This document shows, one piece after another, positions 36,742-45,888 of a DNA stretch of 64,000 bases. This DNA comes from Moritella sp. (GTDB lineage: Bacteria; Pseudomonadota; Gammaproteobacteria; Enterobacterales; Moritellaceae): assembly GCF_013215705.1 (NCBI RefSeq), contig NZ_JABSQR010000021.1:33149-97148 (forward strand), read 5' to 3'. The notes under the pieces were generated by a model that saw only the letters and a program-made list of their open reading frames with translations, had not been told where the DNA came from and searched no databases. The position numbers and the translations under genes are program-made. The first letter of the stretch is position 1. Each line of letters starts with the position of its first letter.

Positions 36742-37824
36742 TTATTGATAGTTAGTCACGGGTAACTGAGATAAAGGTATTAATGGTAATGGACAATTTG
36801 GCCAAGGTTCCGCGAGTTGCTGCTTAAATACATTGACCGTATCTAACCCTGGTGTTGTATCTGGGGTTAATAATTGTGCCAAACACGCTAATTGCGTTAG
36901 TCCAAAACTTGATTCAAGACTTGAGCTGATCACCGCTGTTAATCCCTGTTGATGCGCGAGTTCAATTAACTTGGCGCAATAGGCAACAGTTCCGGTCAGC
37001 ATAGGTTTAATGACTATTGCTTTAACGCCTGAATTTGATGAGGAAATAAGCTGTAATGCGCCCTGCTCTTGCCCGTTTTTATCAGTTTCGCGTAAGCTTT
37101 CGTCCCACGCAATAGCAATACTTGTTAGTCGAGAAAACTGTAAACAGTCACTCGGGGTATGACAAGGTTCTTCAATAAAATCGATACGTTGACGGTATTC
37201 AGCAGGGAGCTGATTTGCAAATGCCAGTGCGGCAGCTAATGACCAGCGGCGGTTAGCATCGAGACGTAAGCGTAAGTGTGAGTATGTCTGCAGTAAGTAC
37301 CGCGCAATGTCACCATCATGGCGAGCAGCCGCAACGCTTGGTTGGCTGGCTATTTTTAGCTTACATAAAGCACTGGTAACAAGTTGCCCATGTTTAGCCT
37401 GTATCAATCTATGATCAGCAGCCAATAATAGCGCACTGTTGGCGTGATGATTGTTACTGCAATGAATAGTTTGCGGTAGTCCAGCGTCCAATTCCAAAAG
37501 TGCCATACTAAAGCCAAACGCAACAGACGGATAACAAGTACTCAGATCCACGGTGCCTTGTGCTAACCAGCTGTTAATTACCCTTTCCAGTTGGTGCTTG
37601 GCTTGGGTTGCAGTCTCTTGACTAAATCCAGGTAAAGGGGCAATTTCACCACGCCCCATCTTATACTGTTGACTGCGATTAGGCTGTTCAGTACTTTCCT
37701 GCAACTCAGCACTCTCCTGTAATTCAACTATCCAACCTTCACGGACAGTCACCGACTGGCCACGTAATATCATGGCGCAGTCTAAAGGTAACTGATAATG
37801 GTACAGCTTAACCTTACGAGACAT
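36742..37824 (-). CDS. menC: o-Succinylbenzoate synthase MenC
   Basis: A 360-residue enolase-superfamily dehydratase converting SHCHC to o-succinylbenzoate. The barrel carries LRLDANRRWSLAAALAFA (metal-ligand Asp), the EEPC motif near 225 and IAWDESLRE around 245, followed by AIVIKPML with the catalytic Lys. It is slightly longer than E. coli MenC (320), mainly through a Gln/Glu-rich insert at residues 36-55. It starts four bases after menB ends and belongs to the menFDHBCE operon. Confidence 0.9.
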   Translation of the reverse strand: MSRKVKLYHYQLPLDCAMILRGQSVTVREGWIVELQESAELQESTEQPNRSQQYKMGRGEIAPLPGFSQETATQAKHQLERVINSWLAQGTVDLSTCYPSVAFGFSMALLELDAGLPQTIHCSNNHHANSALLLAADHRLIQAKHGQLVTSALCKLKIASQPSVAAARHDGDIARYLLQTYSHLRLRLDANRRWSLAAALAFANQLPAEYRQRIDFIEEPCHTPSDCLQFSRLTSIAIAWDESLRETDKNGQEQGALQLISSSNSGVKAIVIKPMLTGTVAYCAKLIELAHQQGLTAVISSSLESSFGLTQLACLAQLLTPDTTPGLDTVNVFKQQLAEPWPNCPLPLIPLSQLPVTNYQ

Positions 37825-37828
37825 TTAA

Positions 37829-38695
37829 TTAAGGGTTACGTGGGAATTTATCGAAATTAGGACGACGTTTCTCATTAAAGGCATTACGCCCTTCTTGCCC
37901 TTCTTCTGTCATATAGAACATCATAGTGGCGTTACCCGCCAACTCTTGTAAGCCAGCCTGACCATCACAGTCTGCATTTAATGCTGCTTTTAAACAACGT
38001 AACGACATAGGACTGTGCTGTAATACTTCGCGACACCAACGTACCGTTTCACGTTCGAGATCTGCGAGTGGCACAACGGTATTCACTAAGCCCATATCAG
38101 CGGCTTCTTGCGCGTCATAAAAACGACATAAAAACCAGATTTCACGGGCTTTTTTCTGACCAACGATACGCGCCATGTAGGATGCGCCCCAACCACCATC
38201 AAAAGACCCGACTTTAGGGCCAGTTTGACCAAATTGTGCATTGTCTGCAGCAATGGTTAGATCACACATCATGTGTAGCACATGACCACCACCAACGGCG
38301 TAACCCGCTACCGCGGCAATCACAGGTTTCGGACAAGTACGGATCTGGCGTTGGAAATCTAATACGTTTAAGTGATGCATGCCTTCGTCGTCTTTATAAC
38401 CGCCGTAATCACCACGAACACTTTGATCGCCACCCGAGCAGAATGCATGTTCGCCAAGTCCCGTTAAGATGATCACCCCGATTTTTGAGTCATAACGCGC
38501 ATCCGCTAACGCTTGCATCATTTCGTTTACTGTCTGTGGACGAAATGCATTACGTACTTGTGGACGCGCAATGGTAATTTTGGCAATACCATCGGGTGAT
38601 TTATGAAAATGAATATCTTGGTATTCGCCGGTGCAATCTTGCCATTCAACCTGTGCGTATAGTTCTTCTTCTGTAATACCAACTGTTCTTGACAT
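37829..38695 (-). CDS. menB: 1,4-Dihydroxy-2-naphthoyl-CoA synthase MenB
   Basis: A 288-residue crotonase-fold enzyme that closes the naphthoquinone ring. It shows the CoA-binding [17 protein letters not shown] segment, the oxyanion-hole region [19 protein letters not shown], and the typical C-terminus [21 protein letters not shown], which is diagnostic for MenB. The length equals that of E. coli MenB (285). It is separated from menH by 84 bp of AT-rich sequence, the only sizeable gap inside the operon. Confidence 0.95.
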   Translation of the reverse strand: MSRTVGITEEELYAQVEWQDCTGEYQDIHFHKSPDGIAKITIARPQVRNAFRPQTVNEMMQALADARYDSKIGVIILTGLGEHAFCSGGDQSVRGDYGGYKDDEGMHHLNVLDFQRQIRTCPKPVIAAVAGYAVGGGHVLHMMCDLTIAADNAQFGQTGPKVGSFDGGWGASYMARIVGQKKAREIWFLCRFYDAQEAADMGLVNTVVPLADLERETVRWCREVLQHSPMSLRCLKAALNADCDGQAGLQELAGNATMMFYMTEEGQEGRNAFNEKRRPNFDKFPRNP

Positions 38696-38779
38696 AATTT
38701 TTCCTAATCTGTTAATTTTTTAATATATATATATGAATAGCTAATCGATGAATCTAAATATCTAAATATCTAAACGGCC

Positions 38780-39676
38780 TTAAGCTGCGTGCTTACGTAA
38801 CGCTTTATTGGTCACAATCTCACTGACAAAATCACTGACTAACTCAATAAATACAATCGGTCGGTCTGCATGTACGTTATGCCCCGCGTTAGCAACAGCA
38901 CGATAATCCAGCTGACTTGCTTGGGTTAACTGTAAAAACTTAGGGTCTAACTCACCACATACCATCCGCACTGTAAATTCGGAATTTTGTAATTTCGGTA
39001 ACAAAAATCCTTGTTTCGATAATGACGTTGCAGCCAGCATTTTGCTTATCTGTACACCACCATTAAAGCCGTTGTGGTTTGCTTGTATTTGGCTACGTGT
39101 ATCAATTAGTGCTGCTTTTTGCGTATTGGTTAATGATGCAAATACCCCTTGCTGGTACCAATCCGGTAATACCTGAGATAAGGGTGCTTCGCTAAACCGT
39201 GTCACCCAACCTAAATCATGTAATCCACGTTGTAATTGCTCGGCGCTACTGTTTAAACCTGGGTTGCCGCTTTCTAATAACATGCCATCGATGGTGTACG
39301 GCCAATTAACGGCAGGTTCGTCGGCGATCGTCATGGCAATACGCGCCCCTAACGAGTAACCAATAAAAACGATATGCTCAAGTTCATACTGTGCCAACGT
39401 CGCAATGATGAGTTGCTGCACATGCTGAAAATCATTAACCGTCACAGCTTGGCTTCCCGCATGCCCAGGTAAATCAATACAGATACACTGATAGTCCGAT
39501 GATAAGTGTGTAACTACCTGCTGCCAATCGGCCGTTGAGCCCAACAAACCATGTAAAAACACTAAACTCGGCTTTGCGGCAACAGCTTTTACCGGGTTAT
39601 TAACGGGTGTAAACGATTCTGAATATAACGGTAATGGCGTCGGTGTCGTGATGACACGGTTAGATAAATTGCGCAT
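38780..39676 (-). CDS. menH: SHCHC synthase MenH
   Basis: A 298-residue alpha/beta hydrolase-fold protein that eliminates pyruvate from SEPHCHC. It shows the oxyanion segment LVFLHGLLGSTADW, the nucleophile Ser in FIGYSLGARIAM, and the C-terminal His in NAGHNVHADRP. The start overlaps the end of menD by 17 bp. The protein is longer than E. coli MenH (252), chiefly through about 35 residues before the first strand, so a downstream start cannot be excluded. Confidence 0.88.
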   Translation of the reverse strand: MRNLSNRVITTPTPLPLYSESFTPVNNPVKAVAAKPSLVFLHGLLGSTADWQQVVTHLSSDYQCICIDLPGHAGSQAVTVNDFQHVQQLIIATLAQYELEHIVFIGYSLGARIAMTIADEPAVNWPYTIDGMLLESGNPGLNSSAEQLQRGLHDLGWVTRFSEAPLSQVLPDWYQQGVFASLTNTQKAALIDTRSQIQANHNGFNGGVQISKMLAATSLSKQGFLLPKLQNSEFTVRMVCGELDPKFLQLTQASQLDYRAVANAGHNVHADRPIVFIELVSDFVSEIVTNKALRKHAA

Positions 39677-41510
39677 GCTTAACCTCGTTAAATAATTGCT
39701 TGAGTTGCTGGGCAGCTGCCCCTGCGGGTGTCACGATCTCGACCAGTAAAGTACGCATTTTACCCGTGACATCACGCATCGGATTTAAGCCGTGAGCAAT
39801 CGCCGAAAATGCATCCGCCAAAGTCAGAGGTTGGATATAATCTAAATCAAACATCGCCGCCGCATGTTTAAAATTAAATCCATGTGGCATTCGATACAAT
39901 TGTTCTTTTTGCTGCTGCGCAACAGGCAACATATCGAAAATAGCGCCGCCGTCATTGTTCATTACCACGATCACACTTGGCAATGTTGGATTGGCAAATA
40001 AAGCCAACGAATTTAGATCGTATAACAAAGACGTATCACCCAACAGGCAGAGCATTGCTTGCTGCTGGCCTTGTTGTACCCCTGCAGCTGTTGCCAGCAA
40101 ACCATCTATTCCCGAAGCGCCACGATTACTAAACACAGGAACGTTGGGAAGTTGGGCAAACATATCTAATAATCGGACAGTCAGGCTGTTACCGATAAAT
40201 AAACTCGTTGCAGAGGTTAAAGGAGGCATCGAGAGACAAGTATCTAACGTTGCCGCAAAACTTATCTCAGTTAAATTATCGATATAATTGGTTTCGACTA
40301 AGTGCCGCACTTTACTGCTTGCACAGGTGAGTACCTCAGCCCATTCATACCCATAAATAGCATGGACAAACGGGCTAACATCGGCAAACTCGCAGCTATT
40401 TGACGGTAAATCCAGACTTAACCGGGTATTTAACTTACCGCTGGCGAACAACGCTAACCAAGATGATATCGGACTGATAAATTGTTTACAGCGGTGATGA
40501 TAAGGGTCTAATTGCCCCGCTTGCGGTGCGATTAACCAGTAATCTTGCCAGTCATGCCTGGCGATAAACTGACCTAAACGCTTAGAGACTAAACGTGCAC
40601 CAAATTGCACTAAGATCTCTGCTTCTGCTAACTTATCGTGACATGCTGGGTTTTGTAACCAAACATCATAATGCGCCCAAGCACTGCTACCACCTGATTG
40701 TGGATCAATCAAAACCGGCCAACCTAAGACAGTCGCCCATTGCTTGACCGCTTGCATATCCGCGATTGATAATGCGCCAACCACGATTAAGCCTTTTTTG
40801 TTCACTACAGGCATATCGGCATACAGATCTGCGTACTTGTCATTAGTCGCATCAGTCGCATCAATGTACGACGTATGAATAGATGAATAGGGTTGCAATG
40901 AAGTCTGCCAGCTATTTATACCCGTAAGGTAATCACTAAAGTCAGCCTCGCCCCCATATAAAGGCTCCGGATAAGGACAATTAATATGCACAGTCCCCCC
41001 AGTTTGCTGCTGCAGCGCTAAACTTTGATCTATATTACTCAGTAACCATTGCGGCGTGATGGTTAAACTTGGGCTAGGCAGTAACAGTTGATGGCAAACA
41101 TGGCTTGAGAATAACCCGGCTTGTTGAATAGCTTGATTAGCACCACAATTAATTTGCTCTAACGGCCGATCAGCCGTCAATAACACTAACTTTTCCTTCG
41201 TTAAGCCACTTTCAACTACCGCTGGCAATAAATTAGCGACCGCGGTTCCCGAGGTAACAATCACAGCAATGGGATCTGATAATGATTTAGCTAACCCCAG
41301 CGCATAAAAACCTAATCCACGTTCATCAAAATGACTGTGCAAGGTTAAGTTATCATGTGCTTCAGCCGCCAATATCAAGGGCGTAGAGCGCGAGCCTGGA
41401 GCCACACACACATGGCGCACGCCTAAGCGACACAGCTCTTCTAAAATTAAACGCGCCCATAAACGATTTAATGGCGCTTGTATCTCTGAAAGCGATGGAT
41501 TCGTCATCAT
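39660..41510 (-). CDS. menD: SEPHCHC synthase MenD
   Basis: A 616-residue thiamine-diphosphate enzyme that adds 2-oxoglutarate to isochorismate. The N-terminal Pyr domain contains CVAPGSRSTPL and TSGTAVANLLPAVVE with the catalytic Glu region. The C-terminal domain has the ThDP motif from GDTSLLYDLNSL to VMNNDGGAIF. The length is slightly above E. coli MenD (556). Its start overlaps the menF end by four bases and its end overlaps menH, so translation is coupled. Confidence 0.93.
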   Translation of the reverse strand: MMTNPSLSEIQAPLNRLWARLILEELCRLGVRHVCVAPGSRSTPLILAAEAHDNLTLHSHFDERGLGFYALGLAKSLSDPIAVIVTSGTAVANLLPAVVESGLTKEKLVLLTADRPLEQINCGANQAIQQAGLFSSHVCHQLLLPSPSLTITPQWLLSNIDQSLALQQQTGGTVHINCPYPEPLYGGEADFSDYLTGINSWQTSLQPYSSIHTSYIDATDATNDKYADLYADMPVVNKKGLIVVGALSIADMQAVKQWATVLGWPVLIDPQSGGSSAWAHYDVWLQNPACHDKLAEAEILVQFGARLVSKRLGQFIARHDWQDYWLIAPQAGQLDPYHHRCKQFISPISSWLALFASGKLNTRLSLDLPSNSCEFADVSPFVHAIYGYEWAEVLTCASSKVRHLVETNYIDNLTEISFAATLDTCLSMPPLTSATSLFIGNSLTVRLLDMFAQLPNVPVFSNRGASGIDGLLATAAGVQQGQQQAMLCLLGDTSLLYDLNSLALFANPTLPSVIVVMNNDGGAIFDMLPVAQQQKEQLYRMPHGFNFKHAAAMFDLDYIQPLTLADAFSAIAHGLNPMRDVTGKMRTLLVEIVTPAGAAAQQLKQLFNEVKHAQFI

Positions 41511-42904
41511 GCGCGTTGTTGCTCCGAGGTAAATAGATTAGCAAGCGCATGCTTATGATCATGATGGTCGTTGGTATCACTATGCTCATTACTGTCAGGC
41601 TCAAGCAAGGTTAATAAGGTGGCGGTTTTACGTTCTAATTCTTGCCATTCACTCATTGGATCAGAGCCCGGCACTATCCCTGCTCCCGCAAACAGCTGTA
41701 ATTCATTTGCTAATATGCGCGCACTGCGGATCGCAACACAAAACTCACTTTGCTGTTGACCCACATAACCAAGCGCACCGCTATACCAACCCCGAGCAAA
41801 TGGCTCATTCTCGGCAATGAAATCTAATGCAGGTTGACGTGGTAGTCCTGCGATCGCAGCCGTTGGCTGTAAGCTAGCTAATAACTCTGCATCATCAACA
41901 CCCGCAGCAAGTTCACCTGATATGTGATGCTTTAAATGCTGCACTTTACGCAATTTAACTAACTCTGGCCGCATAGATACTTGTAACGAAGCACAGCGTG
42001 TACCCAAACGCGACATTAAATCATCCACCACCAAACGGTTTTCATAACAATTTTTAGGATCATGTAATAACCAATTGGCTAACGCGCGATCTTCGACTGC
42101 ATCATCACTGCGTGCCGCCGTACCTGCCAGCGCCTCGGTGTGCAATTGGGTGCGGGTGCGAGTAAATAATCGCTCTGGGGTCGAGCCGACAAAGTAATCG
42201 TTTGGTTTAAGTGCGAAAATGAAATGGAAACAATATTGATTGACTTGGCGGCTCTTCTGTAAAAACTGCGCCGCAGAAAGGGGACGGTTTAAAGTCAGTA
42301 TACTTTGTCGCGCTAACACAACTTTAGCAAATCGTTGCTGCTTAATGGCACTTAATGCTTTAGTGACAAGATGAGACCATTGGTTAAATTCAGGATAGTG
42401 GCTGCGCGCTTCAATCTTGTAAGATAACGGAATTGGTGTCGGTGCTGGCGTAATTAGATTAGCTAAACTTTCAAGTAACACCTTTTTATCATAAGCTTGC
42501 GCGGTATTCTTGCTTCCAGCATCTTCGTGAAGTAGCACGGAATCAGCAGGTAAGTTCACTGATAACTGCCAACTATTGTGATTACGCGTTAATTCGATTT
42601 GCGGTAAGAAATAATATTCTTGATGACTAAAATCACACCCACCCCAAATTCGCTGCGGTTCAGAAAACTGGCCTTTAGCGGCATTGATATTATTAAAATG
42701 ACGACATTTTCCTAACGCGACGACTTCTTCATCGCCGTCTCGAGATTGCCAATAGAATTGAGGGAATAAAATTTGAGCGTCAAACCACTCAATCAGTTCG
42801 GTGGAATGCAAGGGCTGTAACTCGACCGAAAGACGAGTTTGCTCTGGCTGAGCATGGATAATCAGTTGCTGTAATGCTTTAATCGCAGTTGTTAGTATCA
42901 ACAA
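41507..42904 (-). CDS. menF: Isochorismate synthase MenF
   Basis: A 465-residue chorismate-utilising enzyme that isomerises chorismate to isochorismate. It has the family core FAKVVLARQ, FVGSTPERLFTR, EALAGTAARS, LPRQPALDFIAENEPFARGWYSGALGYV and a final FAGAGIVPGSDPMSEWQELERK. The gene opens the menaquinone operon and its last four bases overlap menD. The C-terminal tail is rich in His and Asp (HSDTNDHHDHKH), an unusual extension beyond the normal family end. Confidence 0.92.
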   Translation of the reverse strand: MLILTTAIKALQQLIIHAQPEQTRLSVELQPLHSTELIEWFDAQILFPQFYWQSRDGDEEVVALGKCRHFNNINAAKGQFSEPQRIWGGCDFSHQEYYFLPQIELTRNHNSWQLSVNLPADSVLLHEDAGSKNTAQAYDKKVLLESLANLITPAPTPIPLSYKIEARSHYPEFNQWSHLVTKALSAIKQQRFAKVVLARQSILTLNRPLSAAQFLQKSRQVNQYCFHFIFALKPNDYFVGSTPERLFTRTRTQLHTEALAGTAARSDDAVEDRALANWLLHDPKNCYENRLVVDDLMSRLGTRCASLQVSMRPELVKLRKVQHLKHHISGELAAGVDDAELLASLQPTAAIAGLPRQPALDFIAENEPFARGWYSGALGYVGQQQSEFCVAIRSARILANELQLFAGAGIVPGSDPMSEWQELERKTATLLTLLEPDSNEHSDTNDHHDHKHALANLFTSEQQRA

Positions 42905-43033
42905 GGCGGCCCCTTTGTAAGCTACTACTTAGGGTATAAATTTTAACATAATTTACATAGTATCTTTCACAACCCTATACTAAATGAGTAGGTATTCGAA
43001 GATTCTATAGCCTAGATCAATAAAATGTTCGTT

Positions 43034-43819
43034 TTAGAAGAAAATAAACTTCGAACCAACACCCAGTAGCAACAACGCAAAATAACGTTTTAGGATATGA
43101 CTTGGTAAGGAATGAGCTAATTTTGCCCCTTCTTTCGCAAACACGGTGCTGGTAATGATGATGCCAAAGAAAGCCGGTAAATAAATATAACCCAAGCTGT
43201 ATTCTGGTAATTCAGGGTTATTCCAGCCAGTAATGATATAAGTGCACATACCCGCTACCGCAATCGGTAACCCACAAGCGGAAGAAGTAGCAACTGCATT
43301 ACGCATTTCAACACGACACCAAGATAAGTAAGGCACGGTCAGCGAACCACCACCAATACCAAATAATGCTGAAATTGCACCAATAACACCACCCGCAACA
43401 CTCAAGCCAGCGCCAGTTGGTAACTCATGCTCTGCTTTTGGTTTTAAATTAAGGCCCATTTGCACTGCCACGATTAATGCATAAATACCAATGATCATTT
43501 GCAATGTTTCACCGGGCAAATAGTCAGCAAAAATACTGCCGAATACCGCACCAATCACAATACCAAACGTAAGACGCTTGACCAGAGACCAATCAATGGC
43601 CCCTTTACTGTGATGGGTTTTTATCGAACTCATCGAGGTAAAGATAATGGTTGCTAGCGATGTACCAATGGCTAATTGCGTCAGTACCTCTGGAGAAAGG
43701 TCTTGTAAGCTAAAAGAGAAAACTAATGCCGGCACGATAATTAAACCACCACCGACACCAAACAGCCCTGCGATCAACCCTGCCGCAGCACCTAAAATTA
43801 AATATAAAACCACAATCAT
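43034..43819 (-). CDS. TauE/SafE-family permease
   Basis: A 261-residue membrane protein with about eight helices and two copies of the family's Gly-rich motif (GLFGVGGGLIIVPAL near residue 18 and ALFGIGGGSLTVPYL near 150). TauE/SafE (DUF81) proteins transport sulfonates, sulfite or related anions. The substrate here is unknown. The gene is monocistronic on the minus strand, and its upstream flank starts with a MITE-like element. Confidence 0.87.
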   Translation of the reverse strand: MIVVLYLILGAAAGLIAGLFGVGGGLIIVPALVFSFSLQDLSPEVLTQLAIGTSLATIIFTSMSSIKTHHSKGAIDWSLVKRLTFGIVIGAVFGSIFADYLPGETLQMIIGIYALIVAVQMGLNLKPKAEHELPTGAGLSVAGGVIGAISALFGIGGGSLTVPYLSWCRVEMRNAVATSSACGLPIAVAGMCTYIITGWNNPELPEYSLGYIYLPAFFGIIITSTVFAKEGAKLAHSLPSHILKRYFALLLLGVGSKFIFF

Positions 43820-43838
43820 CGCGATAAGTCCTTTTACA

Positions 43839-44104
43839 ATATACCCAAGCTACTGCAAGATGCACAATCAGCAAACCGAAAGGAGAGGATATTCAAGGCA
43901 TGACGTCGAGGATTTAGTTATTCTAAATCAAGACTTCATAACGCTGAAGATTCCTTCATTCGGTTTGCCCTACGGGAGGCTAGCAGGAATAACAGCACAG
44001 CGTTACAATATTTGAAAATGAAATAACCATTATCTACATATTGTGCCTTGTTCTGATATCCCGGCTAGTCTCTGATATAGCATCTTGCAGTAACTTGGGT
44101 ATAT
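43839..44104. mobile_element. MITE-like element with 25-bp terminal inverted repeats
   Basis: An AT-flanked element of about 262-266 bp bounded by inverted repeats: the left arm begins ATATACCCAAGCTACTG (43839-43863) and the right arm ends CAGTAACTTGGGTATAT (44080-44104), with one mismatch. Internal inverted repeats are GCAAACCGAA (43871-43880) with TTCGGTTTGC (43959-43968), and GATTTAG (43911-43917) with CTAAATC. No transposase is encoded, which fits a non-autonomous element. A 16-base piece of the same arm recurs at 21607. The rest of 43820-44193 is empty. Confidence 0.75.
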
Positions 44105-44193
44105 ACCTACATTTGAAGCCGTACTATATCAAATTTAAAATAAGAAAGTATCCAATTTGAAATGATAGAGTAGCAAAGATTGTAGTTTACACA

Positions 44194-45624
44194 TTAAGAA
44201 AGTGAAAGCACACCCGTAGATAACAGGTAAATAGCACCCGCAGCACCAGCAAGTAACAACAGAGAGTAAGCATAATCTCGCTTGCTAAATGCCTGCTGTT
44301 TTTCGCTAAGTGCTTTTTTATAAACCAGCACCCCCGGTAAATACAACAATGCACATAACAGCATGTATTCAACCCCAGCCGCATACACAAGCCAAGCACC
44401 ATAAAATGAGGATACTAATGCAATAACAAGATCTTTCTTACGACTTTCAGTGGCACTATAACCTTCACCGCTTAGCGCTACTTTCACGCCATAAGCACCG
44501 ACTAAGAAGTACGGTAATAACACCGCCGAAGTAGCAATGTTGACCAGTGCTAAATACGAGCTTTCTTGTAACAAGGTTAAGATCAAAAACAGTTGTACCA
44601 AACAAGATGAGAACCACAATGATGTTGTTGCAGCGCCGTTGTGGTTTTCTTTGGTAAATGCTTTCGGGAACAAACCTTCTTTCGCGGCAATGAAAGGGAC
44701 TTCGGCACTGACCACGGTCCAGCTTAATAACGCACCGGATACTGAAATAATCAGACCCGCATTGATCAGCATGGCGCCCCAAGGTCCGACAATCACTTCT
44801 AAAATATGGGCCATTGATGGATTTTGTAATGCGGCGACTTCTGGTTGCGTCATCACACCTAAGGTAAACAAGCTCACCGCGATGTAGAGTATTAATGCCG
44901 AGCACAGCGCAATACCGGTTGCTTTCGCCACATCACGTTTGTCTTTCGCTCGGTTAGATAAAATGACCGCCCCTTCGATACCGATAAACACCCACAATGT
45001 CACCATCATAGTCGCTTTAACTTGCTCTAATACCGAGCCTAATTCCGGTGTTTTATCACCCCAAAAATCAAGGGTGAATTTGTCTAGCTTAAACGCCATA
45101 ACAACCAAACAAATGAAGGTTAAAATAGGGATTATTTTAGCGATAGTCGCAAAGATATTAATCAAGGCAGCACGAGTTACACCACGTAATACTAGCGCAT
45201 GCATAAACCAGATTAATAACGAACCACCTAATATCGCAATCGGCGTATTACCCTGCCCCATTATTGGGTTTTCAGGGGTATCGACAAAATAGCCAATGGC
45301 ACTAAAAAATACCACGGCATAGGATACATTCGCTAATAAGTTACAGATCCAGTAACCCCAGGCCGACATAAAACCGATGTAATTACCAAAACCCGCTTGC
45401 GCATACGAGAAAATACCGCCATTCAAATTAGGGTAGCGCACAACCAGATTACGTAATACCGACACCAGTGCTAACATACCGCAACCAGTAATCAACCAAC
45501 CAAGTGTAATTGCGCCAGGTGATGCGGATACAGCCACATTTTGCGGTAGACTAAATATTCCGGCACCGACCATGGTACTGAATACCAATGCCACTAACAT
45601 GCCTAGTCCGAGTTTGTTTTCCAT
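44194..45624 (-). CDS. APC-family amino-acid antiporter (ArcD/YdgI-like)
   Basis: A 476-residue inner-membrane protein with about 12 helices. The N-terminal motif STMVGAGIFSLPQN and a GWLITGCGMLAL stretch are typical of the basic amino acid/polyamine antiporter (APA) branch of the APC superfamily, close to arginine-ornithine antiporters. No arginine deiminase genes are adjacent, so the substrate is uncertain. It is divergent from the condensin-like operon at 45889, with a 264-bp shared upstream region. Confidence 0.83.
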   Translation of the reverse strand: MENKLGLGMLVALVFSTMVGAGIFSLPQNVAVSASPGAITLGWLITGCGMLALVSVLRNLVVRYPNLNGGIFSYAQAGFGNYIGFMSAWGYWICNLLANVSYAVVFFSAIGYFVDTPENPIMGQGNTPIAILGGSLLIWFMHALVLRGVTRAALINIFATIAKIIPILTFICLVVMAFKLDKFTLDFWGDKTPELGSVLEQVKATMMVTLWVFIGIEGAVILSNRAKDKRDVAKATGIALCSALILYIAVSLFTLGVMTQPEVAALQNPSMAHILEVIVGPWGAMLINAGLIISVSGALLSWTVVSAEVPFIAAKEGLFPKAFTKENHNGAATTSLWFSSCLVQLFLILTLLQESSYLALVNIATSAVLLPYFLVGAYGVKVALSGEGYSATESRKKDLVIALVSSFYGAWLVYAAGVEYMLLCALLYLPGVLVYKKALSEKQQAFSKRDYAYSLLLLAGAAGAIYLLSTGVLSLS

Positions 45625-45888
45625 CCATAATTCCTAAATCAAGCCAGGTTGCGCTATAAAATACCGCGCAGACCTAATTTCTGTTCGTTAATATAAAATA
45701 ATTTGGCGGATTGTATGGGATTATTATAGATATGCAAGAATATTCACTAAATTTGCATAAATCCAACTTCAAACATAAAGTTGCTGATAAACTGAGCAGA
45801 ACCACGCATCACCCGATTTAACTTATCTTTTTTCTTACATCTTGAGCCTCATTCAGTTAAAATATGGGGTTCGATTTCTTGCAAAATA

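Noticed and set aside
38720..38770. AT-rich repeats (TATATATA and AATATCTA-type) between menB and menH
   Set aside because: Simple low-complexity sequence in a short intergenic gap, without structure pointing to an element.
44465..44905. Antisense and alternate-frame open frames in the antiporter gene
   Set aside because: The antiporter frame has coherent membrane helices and family motifs; the alternatives have none.
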